DNA of 64,000 nucleotides from Ruminococcus flavefaciens. GTDB taxonomy: Bacteria > Bacillota > Clostridia > Oscillospirales > Ruminococcaceae. The first letter of the stretch is position 1. Each line of letters starts with the position of its first letter. Positions 33,799 through 41,607 of the stretch are shown here, in pieces. The notes beneath the pieces are model-generated. The model ran no database searches and was not told the origin of the DNA. It was given only the letters and a program-made list of their open reading frames with translations. The stretch covers positions 1,228,594 to 1,292,593 of the forward strand of contig JAMPAU010000001.1 in the NCBI GenBank assembly GCA_023667045.1. The letters are read 5' to 3'. The position numbers were made by a program, and so were the translations under genes.

Positions 33799-34548
33799 AT
33801 GAAAAAGTTCGCAAGGTATACAGCATTTTTGCTGGCACTTATGGCAGTAACGGCAGTCTCCGGCTGTGAGGGAAAAAATGACAGCTCAGACAGCTCTGTT
33901 TCAGTGATTGCAGATGTTGAGGATTCACAGGAAACTACTGCTCCGGAAGAAACAACCGCTCCGGAAGAAACTACAGAGCCAGTAACAGAAGAACCGGCAA
34001 CAGAAGAAAATACCACAGAAGATTCCAGTTTTAACAATACCGAATACAGACCCGTCCTTGACGCATATCATCAGGCTTACATTGACGGCAATGCAGAGGC
34101 GGTATATGCTCTTTTCAGTCCGGACGAGATAACAGCTTTTGATACATACATGAAAGAATACCTCAAAAACAATCTCGGCGAATCAGAAGAAATGGTCGAA
34201 AGTATGTTCAGTAAGGAAAACGTAATATCAGCTATAAACGGCTCTGTCGAGAATATTCACGGCATTATGCAGAATTACAATGTATCAGACGGCGACGTAT
34301 GGGCAATAAATATAGATGAGACAACTATTGAACAGTACACGGCTGAAGAACTCTCTGAAATAAATAAAAGTCTCGGCATGAATATTACTGACGGCTATAT
34401 GTGCGAGATTCCTTTCTATAAAAATACCGCAAACGATGAGGTCTTTGTGGCTGAACCTGCCTCTATATTCCAGATTGACGGAAAATGGTATGTCAGCTAC
34501 AGTGTAGCCTGTGACAGACTTATTGAATTTATGGACATAGAATTTTAA
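33799..34548 (+). CDS. Lipoprotein with acidic Thr/Glu linker
   Basis: This 249-residue protein has a lipoprotein signal (MAVTAVSGC then EGKND). A 50-residue spacer rich in Thr, Glu and Pro follows, with APEETT repeats. The C-terminal domain of about 160 residues begins YRPVLDAYHQAYIDGNAEAVYALF, and its helix pattern resembles NTF2-like folds. It should sit on the outer face of the membrane. It lies 15 bases before the ABC exporter genes, probably in the same transcript. Function unknown. Confidence 0.72.
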   Translation: MKKFARYTAFLLALMAVTAVSGCEGKNDSSDSSVSVIADVEDSQETTAPEETTAPEETTEPVTEEPATEENTTEDSSFNNTEYRPVLDAYHQAYIDGNAEAVYALFSPDEITAFDTYMKEYLKNNLGESEEMVESMFSKENVISAINGSVENIHGIMQNYNVSDGDVWAINIDETTIEQYTAEELSEINKSLGMNITDGYMCEIPFYKNTANDEVFVAEPASIFQIDGKWYVSYSVACDRLIEFMDIEF

Positions 34549-34563
34549 TGATAAAGGTGAACC

Positions 34564-36294
34564 ATGAAGAAACTGCTTAAATATCTTAAAAACTATAAAA
34601 AGGAACTCGTTTTAGGTCCTTTCTTCAAACTGCTGGAGGCTATATTTGAACTTATAGTACCGCACGTCATGGCAAAAATCATTGATATAGGCATTAAAAA
34701 CAACGACACTAAATATATACTCCGTATGTCCGGACTTATTGTACTGCTGGGCTTCTGCGGTCTTGCCTTTGCACTGACCTGTCAGATTCTCGCCGCCAAG
34801 TGTGCATACGGTTTCGGCACGGAACTACGAACAGACTTATATAAGCATATAAATTCACTCTCATACAGCAGTATTGATAAAGTCGGCACAGCTTCTCTCG
34901 TCAACCGTCTCACCAACGATTCAAACACTGTGCAGAATGGCGTTAATATGTTTATAAGGCTTGCCACACGTTCGCCTTTTCTTGTAATCGGTGCTATGGT
35001 GAAAGCCATGATGATTGACCTTAAGCTCTCATTGATATTCTTTGCTGTGGCTGTACTGACTACTATTGTTATAGTCTCGGTAATGCACAAAACTGTACCT
35101 ATGTACAAAACCACTCAGAAAAATCTTGACAGGGCTTCAATGCTTACCCGTGAAAATTTAGAGGGTGCAAGGGTTATCAGAGCCTTTTCACGTCAGAAAG
35201 AGGAAATCAGCGAATTTAAAGAATCTGTTGACGATATAGCGGTAAGTTCTATAGCTGTCGGCAGAATATCTTCAATACTCAATCCTTTTTCTTTCATGAT
35301 TATGAATTTAGGTATAGTATTTATCTTGTGGTTCGGCGGTGTGAGAATCGACACGGGCTATCTTACACAGGGCGAACTTACAGAGTTTGTCAACTATATG
35401 ACACAGATTCTGCTTGCTCTCATAGTGCTTGCTAACCTCATTGTTACGTTTACAAAGGCTTTTGCTTCGGCAAACCGCATAAGTGAGGTGTTTGACATTC
35501 AGCCCGAAACGTCCGGCGGTGACGAAAAGCCCTCTGACCACAGGGACAGCAGAAATATCCTTGAATTTAAAAACGTTTCCTTTGCATACGATACTGCCGG
35601 CGACCACTCTGTGAAAAATATCTCATTTACTCTTAAAAGAGGCGAAATGCTTGGTATTATCGGCGGTACTGGCAGTGGTAAGTCCACCCTCGCAAACCTC
35701 ATACCGTGTTTTTACCGTGCTACTGAAGGACAGGTGCTTGTATCTGATGTGGATGTATATAATTATGACCTTGACGAATTAAGAAAGTCTATAGGCATAG
35801 TTCCGCAGAAAGCTGTACTCTTTACCGGCACTGTCCGTGATAACATGAAGTGGCACAACGCTAAAGCTACAGACGAGGAAATTATTTCAGCCCTTAAAAC
35901 CGCACAGGCATGGGAGTTTGTCAGCAGAATGCCGGACGGTCTTGACACTAAAATATCACAGGGCGGTAAAAATCTGTCCGGCGGTCAGAAACAGAGAATA
36001 TCCATTGCACGTGCCATAGCAGGAAATCCCGATATACTCATTCTTGACGATTCAACAAGTGCTTTGGACTATGCAACAGACCTTGCACTCCGAAAGGCTT
36101 TAAAAACTGATATGCCCGATACTACCGTTATAATGATTTCACAGAGAACTACTTCCCTTAAAGACGCTGATAAGATTATTGTCATGGACGACGGCGAGGC
36201 GGTCGGAATAGGCACGCACGATGAACTCTTAAATAACTGTGAAATATACAGCGAAATCTATAAATCACAGATGAACGAAAAGGAGGGCGTATAA
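34564..36294 (+). CDS. ABC exporter subunit with degenerate catalytic site
   Basis: This 576-residue half-transporter has about six membrane helices (residues 15-300) and a C-terminal ATPase domain. Walker A is GGTGSGKST near 367 and the signature is LSGGQKQR. Walker B reads ILILDDS, with Asp where the catalytic Glu is expected, and the H-loop reads ISQRTTS, with Gln instead of His. Its own Walker site is therefore probably inactive or slow. The next gene overlaps by one base and encodes the partner with a normal Walker B. Together they form a heterodimeric multidrug, lipid or peptide-type exporter. The substrate is unknown. Confidence 0.92.
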   Translation: MKKLLKYLKNYKKELVLGPFFKLLEAIFELIVPHVMAKIIDIGIKNNDTKYILRMSGLIVLLGFCGLAFALTCQILAAKCAYGFGTELRTDLYKHINSLSYSSIDKVGTASLVNRLTNDSNTVQNGVNMFIRLATRSPFLVIGAMVKAMMIDLKLSLIFFAVAVLTTIVIVSVMHKTVPMYKTTQKNLDRASMLTRENLEGARVIRAFSRQKEEISEFKESVDDIAVSSIAVGRISSILNPFSFMIMNLGIVFILWFGGVRIDTGYLTQGELTEFVNYMTQILLALIVLANLIVTFTKAFASANRISEVFDIQPETSGGDEKPSDHRDSRNILEFKNVSFAYDTAGDHSVKNISFTLKRGEMLGIIGGTGSGKSTLANLIPCFYRATEGQVLVSDVDVYNYDLDELRKSIGIVPQKAVLFTGTVRDNMKWHNAKATDEEIISALKTAQAWEFVSRMPDGLDTKISQGGKNLSGGQKQRISIARAIAGNPDILILDDSTSALDYATDLALRKALKTDMPDTTVIMISQRTTSLKDADKIIVMDDGEAVGIGTHDELLNNCEIYSEIYKSQMNEKEGV

Positions 36295-38033
36295 TGCTTG
36301 ATACTCTTAAAAGGGTTATTTCCTATGCCCGACCCTATATAGCTTATCTTGTAAGTACGGTTATATTTGCTGTAGCCGGAGTGGGACTTTCGCTTTTAGT
36401 GCCTGTCTTTATCGGCGACGCTGTGGACTGCTGTATAAAAAAAGGCGACGTTGATTTCAGCGACCTTAAAAAAATTGTAACAGAACTTGCTGTTATGGTT
36501 ATTGCAAGCGGTATTTTCCAGTGGATTATGAGTTTATGCACAAACAAGCTTGCGTTTCTGACAATACGTGACTTGCGTGCGGATATTTTCAATAAGCTCG
36601 AAAGAGTGCCTTTAAAGTACATTGATGGTCACACAAAGGGCGAACTGACAAGCCGTGTAATCAATGACATTGAAATAGTCTCTGACGGTCTCTTGCAGGG
36701 ATTCACACAGTTTTTCAGCAGTATAATGACTATTGTCGGCACGCTTGTCTTTATGATGTTTATAAATTTCAGAATAGCACTTGTTGTTGTTATTCTCACG
36801 CCGTTGTCTTTCATAGCAGCGTCTAAGATAACAAAGGCTTCGCATGATTCATATATGAAACAGTCTAAACTGCGTGGCGACATGGTAGGACTTGCTGAGG
36901 AAATGGCAGGCAATCAGAAGATAGTCAAGGCTTTTGTATATGATACAAGGGCTATGGAGCGTTTTGATGTGATAAACAATGATTACGGAAAAATCGGAGT
37001 AAAAGCTACTTTTCTTAGTTCTATAACCAATCCGGTTACACGTTTTGTAAACGGCATGATTTACGCTTCAGTCGGACTTCTCGGAGCTTTAGGCGTAACC
37101 GGTGCTGTCGGTTTTATCGGCACAATGACAGTCGGCAAGCTGACAAGTTTTCTTTCATTCTCCAACCAGTATACTAAGCCTTTCAATGAAGTATCCGGAG
37201 TTTTTGCCGAATTGCAGAACGCTGTAGCTTCGGCACAGAGAGTATTCAGTGTGCTTGACGAAACGGAAGTACCGGACGATTCCGGCAAGGAAACAATTAC
37301 TTCTTCAGACGGAACACTTGCATTTGAAGACGTTAAATTTTCATATAATCCGGAAGTCGAGCTGATTAAGAATTTCAGTCTCAATGTAAAGTCCGGTGAA
37401 AAAATCGCCATAGTAGGACCTACTGGTTGCGGAAAGTCCACTATAATTAATCTTCTGCTGAGATTTTACGATATTGACAGCGGTAAGATAATTGTTTCCG
37501 GCAAAAATATAAACGATATAACCCGTGACAGTTTAAGAAGTCAGTTCGGTATGGTTTTGCAGGAGACGTGGATTTTTACCGGTACTGTAGCCGAAAATAT
37601 CGCTTATGGTATGCCGTCGGCTACCCGTGAGCAGATTATTGAATCCGCAAAGGCAGTGTATGCACACGGCTTTATAAAGAGACTGCCGGACGGCTACGAT
37701 ACTGTTATAAGTGACGACAGCGGACTCTCTCAAGGTCAGAAACAGCTTATCTGTATCGCAAGAATCATGCTCATGAATCCGCCCATGCTTATTCTTGACG
37801 AGGCGACAAGTTCCATAGATTTACGCACAGAACACCGCATACAAAAGGCTTTCACCAAACTTATGGACGGCAGAACAAGCTTTATTATTGCACACCGTCT
37901 CTCTACTATAAAAAACTCTGATACTATTCTTGTCATGAAAAACGGCAATATAATTGAGCAGGGAAGTCACGGCGAACTTATGCATAATAACGGCTTCTAT
38001 GCAGAACTCTACAACAGCCAGTTTGCAACATAA
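36294..38033 (+). CDS. ABC exporter subunit with canonical catalytic site
   Basis: This 579-residue half-transporter has six predicted membrane helices and an ATPase domain. Walker A is GPTGCGKST near residue 375, Walker B is LILDEATSSID with the catalytic Glu, and the H-loop is IIAHRLST. Its signature motif is LSQGQKQL rather than LSGGQ. In the heterodimer this altered signature would face the degenerate Walker site of the partner, leaving one full catalytic site, as known for asymmetric exporters. The start overlaps the partner's stop (TAATG). A weak inverted repeat at 38041-38060 follows. Confidence 0.93.
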   Translation: MLDTLKRVISYARPYIAYLVSTVIFAVAGVGLSLLVPVFIGDAVDCCIKKGDVDFSDLKKIVTELAVMVIASGIFQWIMSLCTNKLAFLTIRDLRADIFNKLERVPLKYIDGHTKGELTSRVINDIEIVSDGLLQGFTQFFSSIMTIVGTLVFMMFINFRIALVVVILTPLSFIAASKITKASHDSYMKQSKLRGDMVGLAEEMAGNQKIVKAFVYDTRAMERFDVINNDYGKIGVKATFLSSITNPVTRFVNGMIYASVGLLGALGVTGAVGFIGTMTVGKLTSFLSFSNQYTKPFNEVSGVFAELQNAVASAQRVFSVLDETEVPDDSGKETITSSDGTLAFEDVKFSYNPEVELIKNFSLNVKSGEKIAIVGPTGCGKSTIINLLLRFYDIDSGKIIVSGKNINDITRDSLRSQFGMVLQETWIFTGTVAENIAYGMPSATREQIIESAKAVYAHGFIKRLPDGYDTVISDDSGLSQGQKQLICIARIMLMNPPMLILDEATSSIDLRTEHRIQKAFTKLMDGRTSFIIAHRLSTIKNSDTILVMKNGNIIEQGSHGELMHNNGFYAELYNSQFAT

Positions 38034-38128
38034 ATAATATTCAACATTAGGGATTGTTGATATTTCATAAAATATTTTCAGTGCTGTACGCCGTCGGTTT
38101 ATCGTTTGTATAAATTGTGCTTTGGCTA

Positions 38129-38157
38129 TTGACTGCATTTGATTAATGTGATATAAT
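38129..38157 (+). promoter_or_regulatory. Sigma-A promoter
   Basis: TTGACT at 38129-38134 and TATAAT at 38152-38157 are spaced by 17 bases, upstream of the UDP-sugar pyrophosphorylase gene. Confidence 0.8.
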
Positions 38158-38221
38158 ATTCAAAATATACTGAGTATTTTTTAAGTGAAATATAAAAAAA
38201 TTATCAAAGGGGGTTGTGTCA

Positions 38222-39454
38222 ATGATTACACTTGATACAGCAAAAAATGTACTAAAGCAGTATGGACAGGAGCATATTCTTGACTACTATGAGGAGCTTG
38301 ACGAAAAAGATAAAGCCAAACTCCTTTCACAGATTGAACTGATTGATTTTTCTGTACTGGAAAATCTCAGCGTCGAAAACAGACATTCCTCAAAGAGAGG
38401 AAAGCTTGAACCGCTCGGAGCAGTGACCATTGGTGATATTGAAAAAAACAAAGAAAAATATCATCATACAGGTGCAGAGGCAATAAAAGAGGGAAAGGTT
38501 GCCACAGTGCTGCTGGCAGGCGGTCAAGGTACTCGTCTGGGCTTTGAAAAACCTAAGGGAATGTTTGATATAGGCGTTACAAGAGAACTATATATATTTG
38601 AATGCCTTATAAACAATATGCTTAAAGTCGTTGAAGATACAGGGGCTTTTGTTCCGCTCTACATCATGACAAGCGAAAAAAACTATCACGATACTGTTGA
38701 TTTCTTTGAGGAAAAAAATTACTTCGGCTACGATAAAAGCTATGTGAAGTTCTTCATTCAAGATATGGCACCCTCTGTTGACTTCAACGGCAGAATCTAC
38801 ATGGAAAGCAAATCTGATATATCTATCTCGCCAAACGGCAACGGCGGTTGGTTTTCTTCAATAGTAAGGGCAGGACTGCTTGACGACATCAAAAATAAAG
38901 GCGTTGAGTGGATTAACGTATTTGCCGTTGATAATGTTCTTCAGCAGATTGCAGACCCATGCTTTATCGGTGCTGTGATAAATTCCGGCAGTCAGTCCGG
39001 AAGCAAGGTAGTAAGCAAAGCCTCGCCCGATGAACGTGTGGGGGTTCTCTGTACTGAGGACGGCAGACCCTCTATTGTCGAATACTATGAAATGACTAAG
39101 GATATGCGTGAACTGCTTACAGAAGACGGAGAGCTTGCCTATAAATACGGCGTTATTCTCAATTATCTTTTCAGCGTGGACAGGCTTGAGGAAATTATCT
39201 CTGAAAAAATGCCAGTACACGTTGTTGAAAAGAAAATACCATACATGAATGAAAACGGCGAACTGATAACCCCCGAAAGTCCTAACGGGTATAAGTTTGA
39301 AACACTCGTGCTTGATATGGTGCATATGCAGGAAAGTTGTCTGCCGTATGAGGTGGAGAGGTCTAAGGAATTTGCACCAGTAAAGAATGCTGACGGCGTT
39401 GATTCTGTTGATACAGCAAGAAAACTCCTCGCACAGAACGGCATTGAACTATAA
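38222..39454 (+). CDS. UDP-sugar (UDP-GlcNAc or UDP-glucose) pyrophosphorylase, eukaryote-like family
   Basis: From the ATG at 38222, with AAAGGGGG eight bases upstream, the protein has about 410 residues. It belongs to the UDPGP family of UTP:sugar-1-phosphate uridylyltransferases, seen from LLAGGQGTRLGFEKPKGMFDIG near residue 96, MTSEKNYHDT, VFAVDNVLQQIADP, and the late NGYKFETLVLDMV. The pattern is closest to the eukaryotic UDP-N-acetylglucosamine pyrophosphorylase type rather than bacterial GlmU or GalU. It supplies nucleotide sugars for the cell wall or glycans. Its last 16 bases are repeated 300 bases downstream, beyond a triplicated repeat. Confidence 0.85.
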   Translation: MITLDTAKNVLKQYGQEHILDYYEELDEKDKAKLLSQIELIDFSVLENLSVENRHSSKRGKLEPLGAVTIGDIEKNKEKYHHTGAEAIKEGKVATVLLAGGQGTRLGFEKPKGMFDIGVTRELYIFECLINNMLKVVEDTGAFVPLYIMTSEKNYHDTVDFFEEKNYFGYDKSYVKFFIQDMAPSVDFNGRIYMESKSDISISPNGNGGWFSSIVRAGLLDDIKNKGVEWINVFAVDNVLQQIADPCFIGAVINSGSQSGSKVVSKASPDERVGVLCTEDGRPSIVEYYEMTKDMRELLTEDGELAYKYGVILNYLFSVDRLEEIISEKMPVHVVEKKIPYMNENGELITPESPNGYKFETLVLDMVHMQESCLPYEVERSKEFAPVKNADGVDSVDTARKLLAQNGIEL

Positions 39455-39754
39455 GCAAACCGCAATCCCACGATTTCAGACAGCGGTCTGAGTTTGGCGA
39501 AAAGAACCAAGCCGTTGGAACATGAACCCTATAGTTTTTAGGTAATCGTCAGTTACTGCAATCTCACGATTTCAGACAGCGGTCTGAGTTTGGCGAAAAG
39601 AACCAAGCCGTTGGAACATGAACCCTATAGTTTTTAGGTAATCGTCAGTTACTGCAATCTCACGATTTCAGACAGCGGTCTGAGTTTGGCGAAAAGAACC
39701 AAGCCGTTGGAACATGAACCCTATAGGCTCTAGGTAATCGGCATTGAACTATAA
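39439..39754 (+). repeat. Three 96-bp tandem repeats bracketed by a 16-bp direct repeat
   Basis: A unit of exactly 96 bases occurs almost three times (about 39462-39557, 39558-39653, 39654-39738). The copies are nearly identical. The last ends GGCTC instead of GTTTT at the CCTATAG segment. Each unit contains small inverted repeats (CAGAC-AGCG-GTCTG, TTGG-CGAAAAGAA-CCAA, CCTA/TAGG) enclosed by GATT/AATC, suggesting a structured RNA or DNA. CGGCATTGAACTATAA, the end of the upstream gene, is present at 39439-39454 and again at 39739-39754. No open frame of note lies inside. Confidence 0.9.
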
Positions 39755-39762
39755 CAACATAA

Positions 39763-39794
39763 AACAGGCTGTATTTTATGCGGTCTGTTTTTTT
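39763..39794 (+). terminator. Terminator-like hairpin after the repeats
   Basis: ACAG/CTGT with adjacent weak pairs around a T-rich loop is followed by seven T residues. It probably ends the pyrophosphorylase transcript beyond the tandem repeats. Confidence 0.6.
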
Positions 39795-39815
39795 GTGCAT
39801 TTTGTGGAATTGCTA

Positions 39816-39844
39816 TTGACTTGTTGAAAAAAATGGTGTATAAT
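39816..39844 (+). promoter_or_regulatory. Sigma-A promoter of ldh
   Basis: TTGACT at 39816-39821 and TATAAT at 39839-39844 are spaced by 17 bases. Confidence 0.85.
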
Positions 39845-39877
39845 AAATATATAATTTTTTAAAACCGGAGGTTTATT

Positions 39878-40831
39878 ATGAATACGGATAAAAGAAAAGT
39901 CGTGCTTATCGGTACGGGTATGGTCGGCATGAGCTTTGCATACGCTCTCGTGAATCAAGGCGGTATCTGCAATGAACTTGTCCTCATAGACGTAAACAAG
40001 GAACGTGCTAACGGCGAGGCTATGGACCTAAATCACGGTCTTGCCTTTGCAAAGTCCAATATGCGAATCTATGCCGGAGAATACAAGGACTGCAAAGACG
40101 CTGATATTGTCGTTATTGCTGCCGGAGTTGCTCAGAAAGACGGTGAGACACGTCTTGACCTGCTACAGAGGAATACTGAGGTTTTCCGCTCTATTATAAA
40201 TCCTGTCGTAAAGTCGGGTTTTGACGGCATATTCCTTGTCGCTACAAACCCTGTCGACATCATGACAAGAGTAACATATGAACTCTCACGCTTTGGTGCT
40301 TCACGTGTTATTGGTACAGGTACTTCTCTTGATACTGCACGTCTGCGTTATCTGCTCGGCGACTACTTCACTGTTGACCCGAAAAACATTCACGCTTATG
40401 TTATCGGCGAACACGGCGACAGCGAGTTTGTGCCTTTCTCACAGGTTATGCTTGCTACAAAGTCCGTAACCGAAATCCTAGAGGACGAACGTAACGACTA
40501 TAACATAGATGATATGCAGTCCATTGAAGAACAGGTGCGTACCTCTGCATATAAGATTATCAAGGCTAAAAGAGCAACATATTACGGCATAGGTATGGCT
40601 ATAGCACGTATCGTCAAGGCTATACTCGGCGACGAAAACAGTGTGCTTACAGTGTCCGCTAAACTTTGCGGTGAATACGACAGCAAGAATGTTTTCATAG
40701 GCGTGCCTTGCATTATCGGCAGAAACGGCGTTAAGGAAATAGTAGAACTCTCTCTTACCGACGAGGAAAAGGAAAAGTTCCAGAATTCAAGACAGGTGCT
40801 GGAAGATAATTTCAACGGTCTTAATCTCTGA
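39878..40831 (+). CDS. ldh: L-lactate dehydrogenase
   Basis: This 317-residue enzyme reduces pyruvate to L-lactate with NADH, regenerating NAD during fermentation. The nucleotide-binding motif is LIGTGMVGMSFA. The substrate loop AAGVAQKDGETRLDLLQRN has Gln at the position that distinguishes lactate from malate dehydrogenases. VATNPVDIMT and the catalytic His in VIGEHGDSE near residue 178 are intact. An ACCGGAGG ribosome binding site precedes the ATG. It has its own promoter, and a terminator hairpin that is also part of the downstream repeat element. Confidence 0.96.
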   Translation: MNTDKRKVVLIGTGMVGMSFAYALVNQGGICNELVLIDVNKERANGEAMDLNHGLAFAKSNMRIYAGEYKDCKDADIVVIAAGVAQKDGETRLDLLQRNTEVFRSIINPVVKSGFDGIFLVATNPVDIMTRVTYELSRFGASRVIGTGTSLDTARLRYLLGDYFTVDPKNIHAYVIGEHGDSEFVPFSQVMLATKSVTEILEDERNDYNIDDMQSIEEQVRTSAYKIIKAKRATYYGIGMAIARIVKAILGDENSVLTVSAKLCGEYDSKNVFIGVPCIIGRNGVKEIVELSLTDEEKEKFQNSRQVLEDNFNGLNL

Positions 40832-40837
40832 TTATAA

Positions 40838-40876
40838 GGTGACGGATTGAAAAATTATCCGTCACCCATATTTTTG
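40838..40876 (+). terminator. Terminator hairpin of ldh, part of repeat element A
   Basis: GGTGACGGAT (40838-40847) and ATCCGTCACC (40857-40866) form a perfect 10-bp stem with a nine-base loop. CATATTTTT follows. Confidence 0.65.
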
Positions 40877-41098
40877 GCTATATATCAGCGAAAACAGTAC
40901 TTCCGGTGACGAAAGGTGACGGATATTTACTATTTTTATAACTCTTTAATAAAAGAATATATAATATATATATAAAATAGAAAAATAAAAAAGGTTTTAG
41001 AAAATGCGTCATATCCGTCACCCGAGAGACTGAAAAGTTTGATTTATGGCTGTATTTAGGAAAAAATCAAGGTGACGGATAAATATGAATCTGTCACC
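40838..41098. repeat. Non-coding element A with GGTGACGGAT inverted repeats
   Basis: The word GGTGACGGAT or its reverse complement occurs at 40838, 40857, 40915, 41013 and 41071, with partial copies at 40905 and 41093. Between 40915 and 41022 the words flank an AT-rich core (40925-41006) containing TAATAAAAGAATATATAATA. Segments like GGCTATATATCAGCGAAAAC and TTTATGGCTGTATTT follow the words. The layout matches element B downstream, but the word is different. No gene is present. Confidence 0.8.
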
Positions 41099-41104
41099 AA
41101 AAAG

Positions 41105-41190
41105 AACGTTGCAATTAATAATTAATTTCTGAGGATATATATCACTGTAAGATATTTATGAATTATGCATTATAAATTATGAATTAAAAG
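41105..41190. repeat. AT-rich palindromic repeat related to that at 5069-5216
   Basis: AATTAATAATTAATTTC near 41113 and TTATGAATTATGCATTATAAATTATGAATTA near 41157-41187 use the same words as the dapA-dapB repeat. It separates elements A and B. Confidence 0.5.
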
Positions 41191-41204
41191 TCTGTCACAC
41201 GAAA

Positions 41205-41465
41205 ATATGACCCATAAAAAATTATAGGTCATACTGGATTTATGGCTGTATATCAGCAAAAACAAGGCTTTTAAAAAATAAATATGACCTATATTTACTA
41301 TTTTTATAATTCTCTAATAAAAGAATATATAATATATATATAAAATAAAAAAATAGAAATAGTTTTAGAAAATGGGTCATATAGGTCATATGAAAACAAG
41401 AAACATCTTATTTGTGGCTATATTTCGAGTAAAATTAATATGACCCATAAAAAATTATAGGTCAT
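41205..41465. repeat. Non-coding element B with TATGACCYATA inverted repeats
   Basis: TATGACC(C/T)ATA or its reverse complement TATAGGTCATA occurs near 41206, 41223, 41283, 41380, 41439 and 41456. The core 41294-41374 is about 90% identical to the core of element A. Flanking segments (TTTATGGCTGTATATCAGCAAAAAC and TTTGTGGCTATATTTCG) are also shared. Only the inverted-repeat word differs, consistently at every position. No gene is present. Confidence 0.8.
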
Positions 41466-41488
41466 GCGGAACATAGAATATTTTATAT

Positions 41489-41518
41489 AAAAAAGGGTCT
41501 TTCAACAGTCCTTTTTTT
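41489..41518 (+). terminator. Possible terminator upstream of the MATE gene
   Basis: A-rich GG and CCTTTTTTT arms can pair around TCTTTCAACAG. The stem is imperfect. Confidence 0.4.
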
Positions 41519-41543
41519 GGCGGGAATTTTTACCGGAAATATG

Positions 41544-41572
41544 TTGACATTACAGGAAAAAAGTGATAGAAT
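41544..41572 (+). promoter_or_regulatory. Sigma-A promoter of the first MATE gene
   Basis: TTGACA at 41544-41549 and TAGAAT at 41567-41572 are spaced by 17 bases. This promoter rules out the longer frame starting at 41563. Confidence 0.78.
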
Positions 41573-41607
41573 GCTATTCGATACAAAAAAGGGGAGTTGA
41601 TGTCAAC

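Noticed and set aside
41563-41607. Upstream extension of the first MATE gene
   Set aside because: A start at 41563 would overlap the -10 box of its own promoter. The ATG at 41608 has a ribosome binding site.
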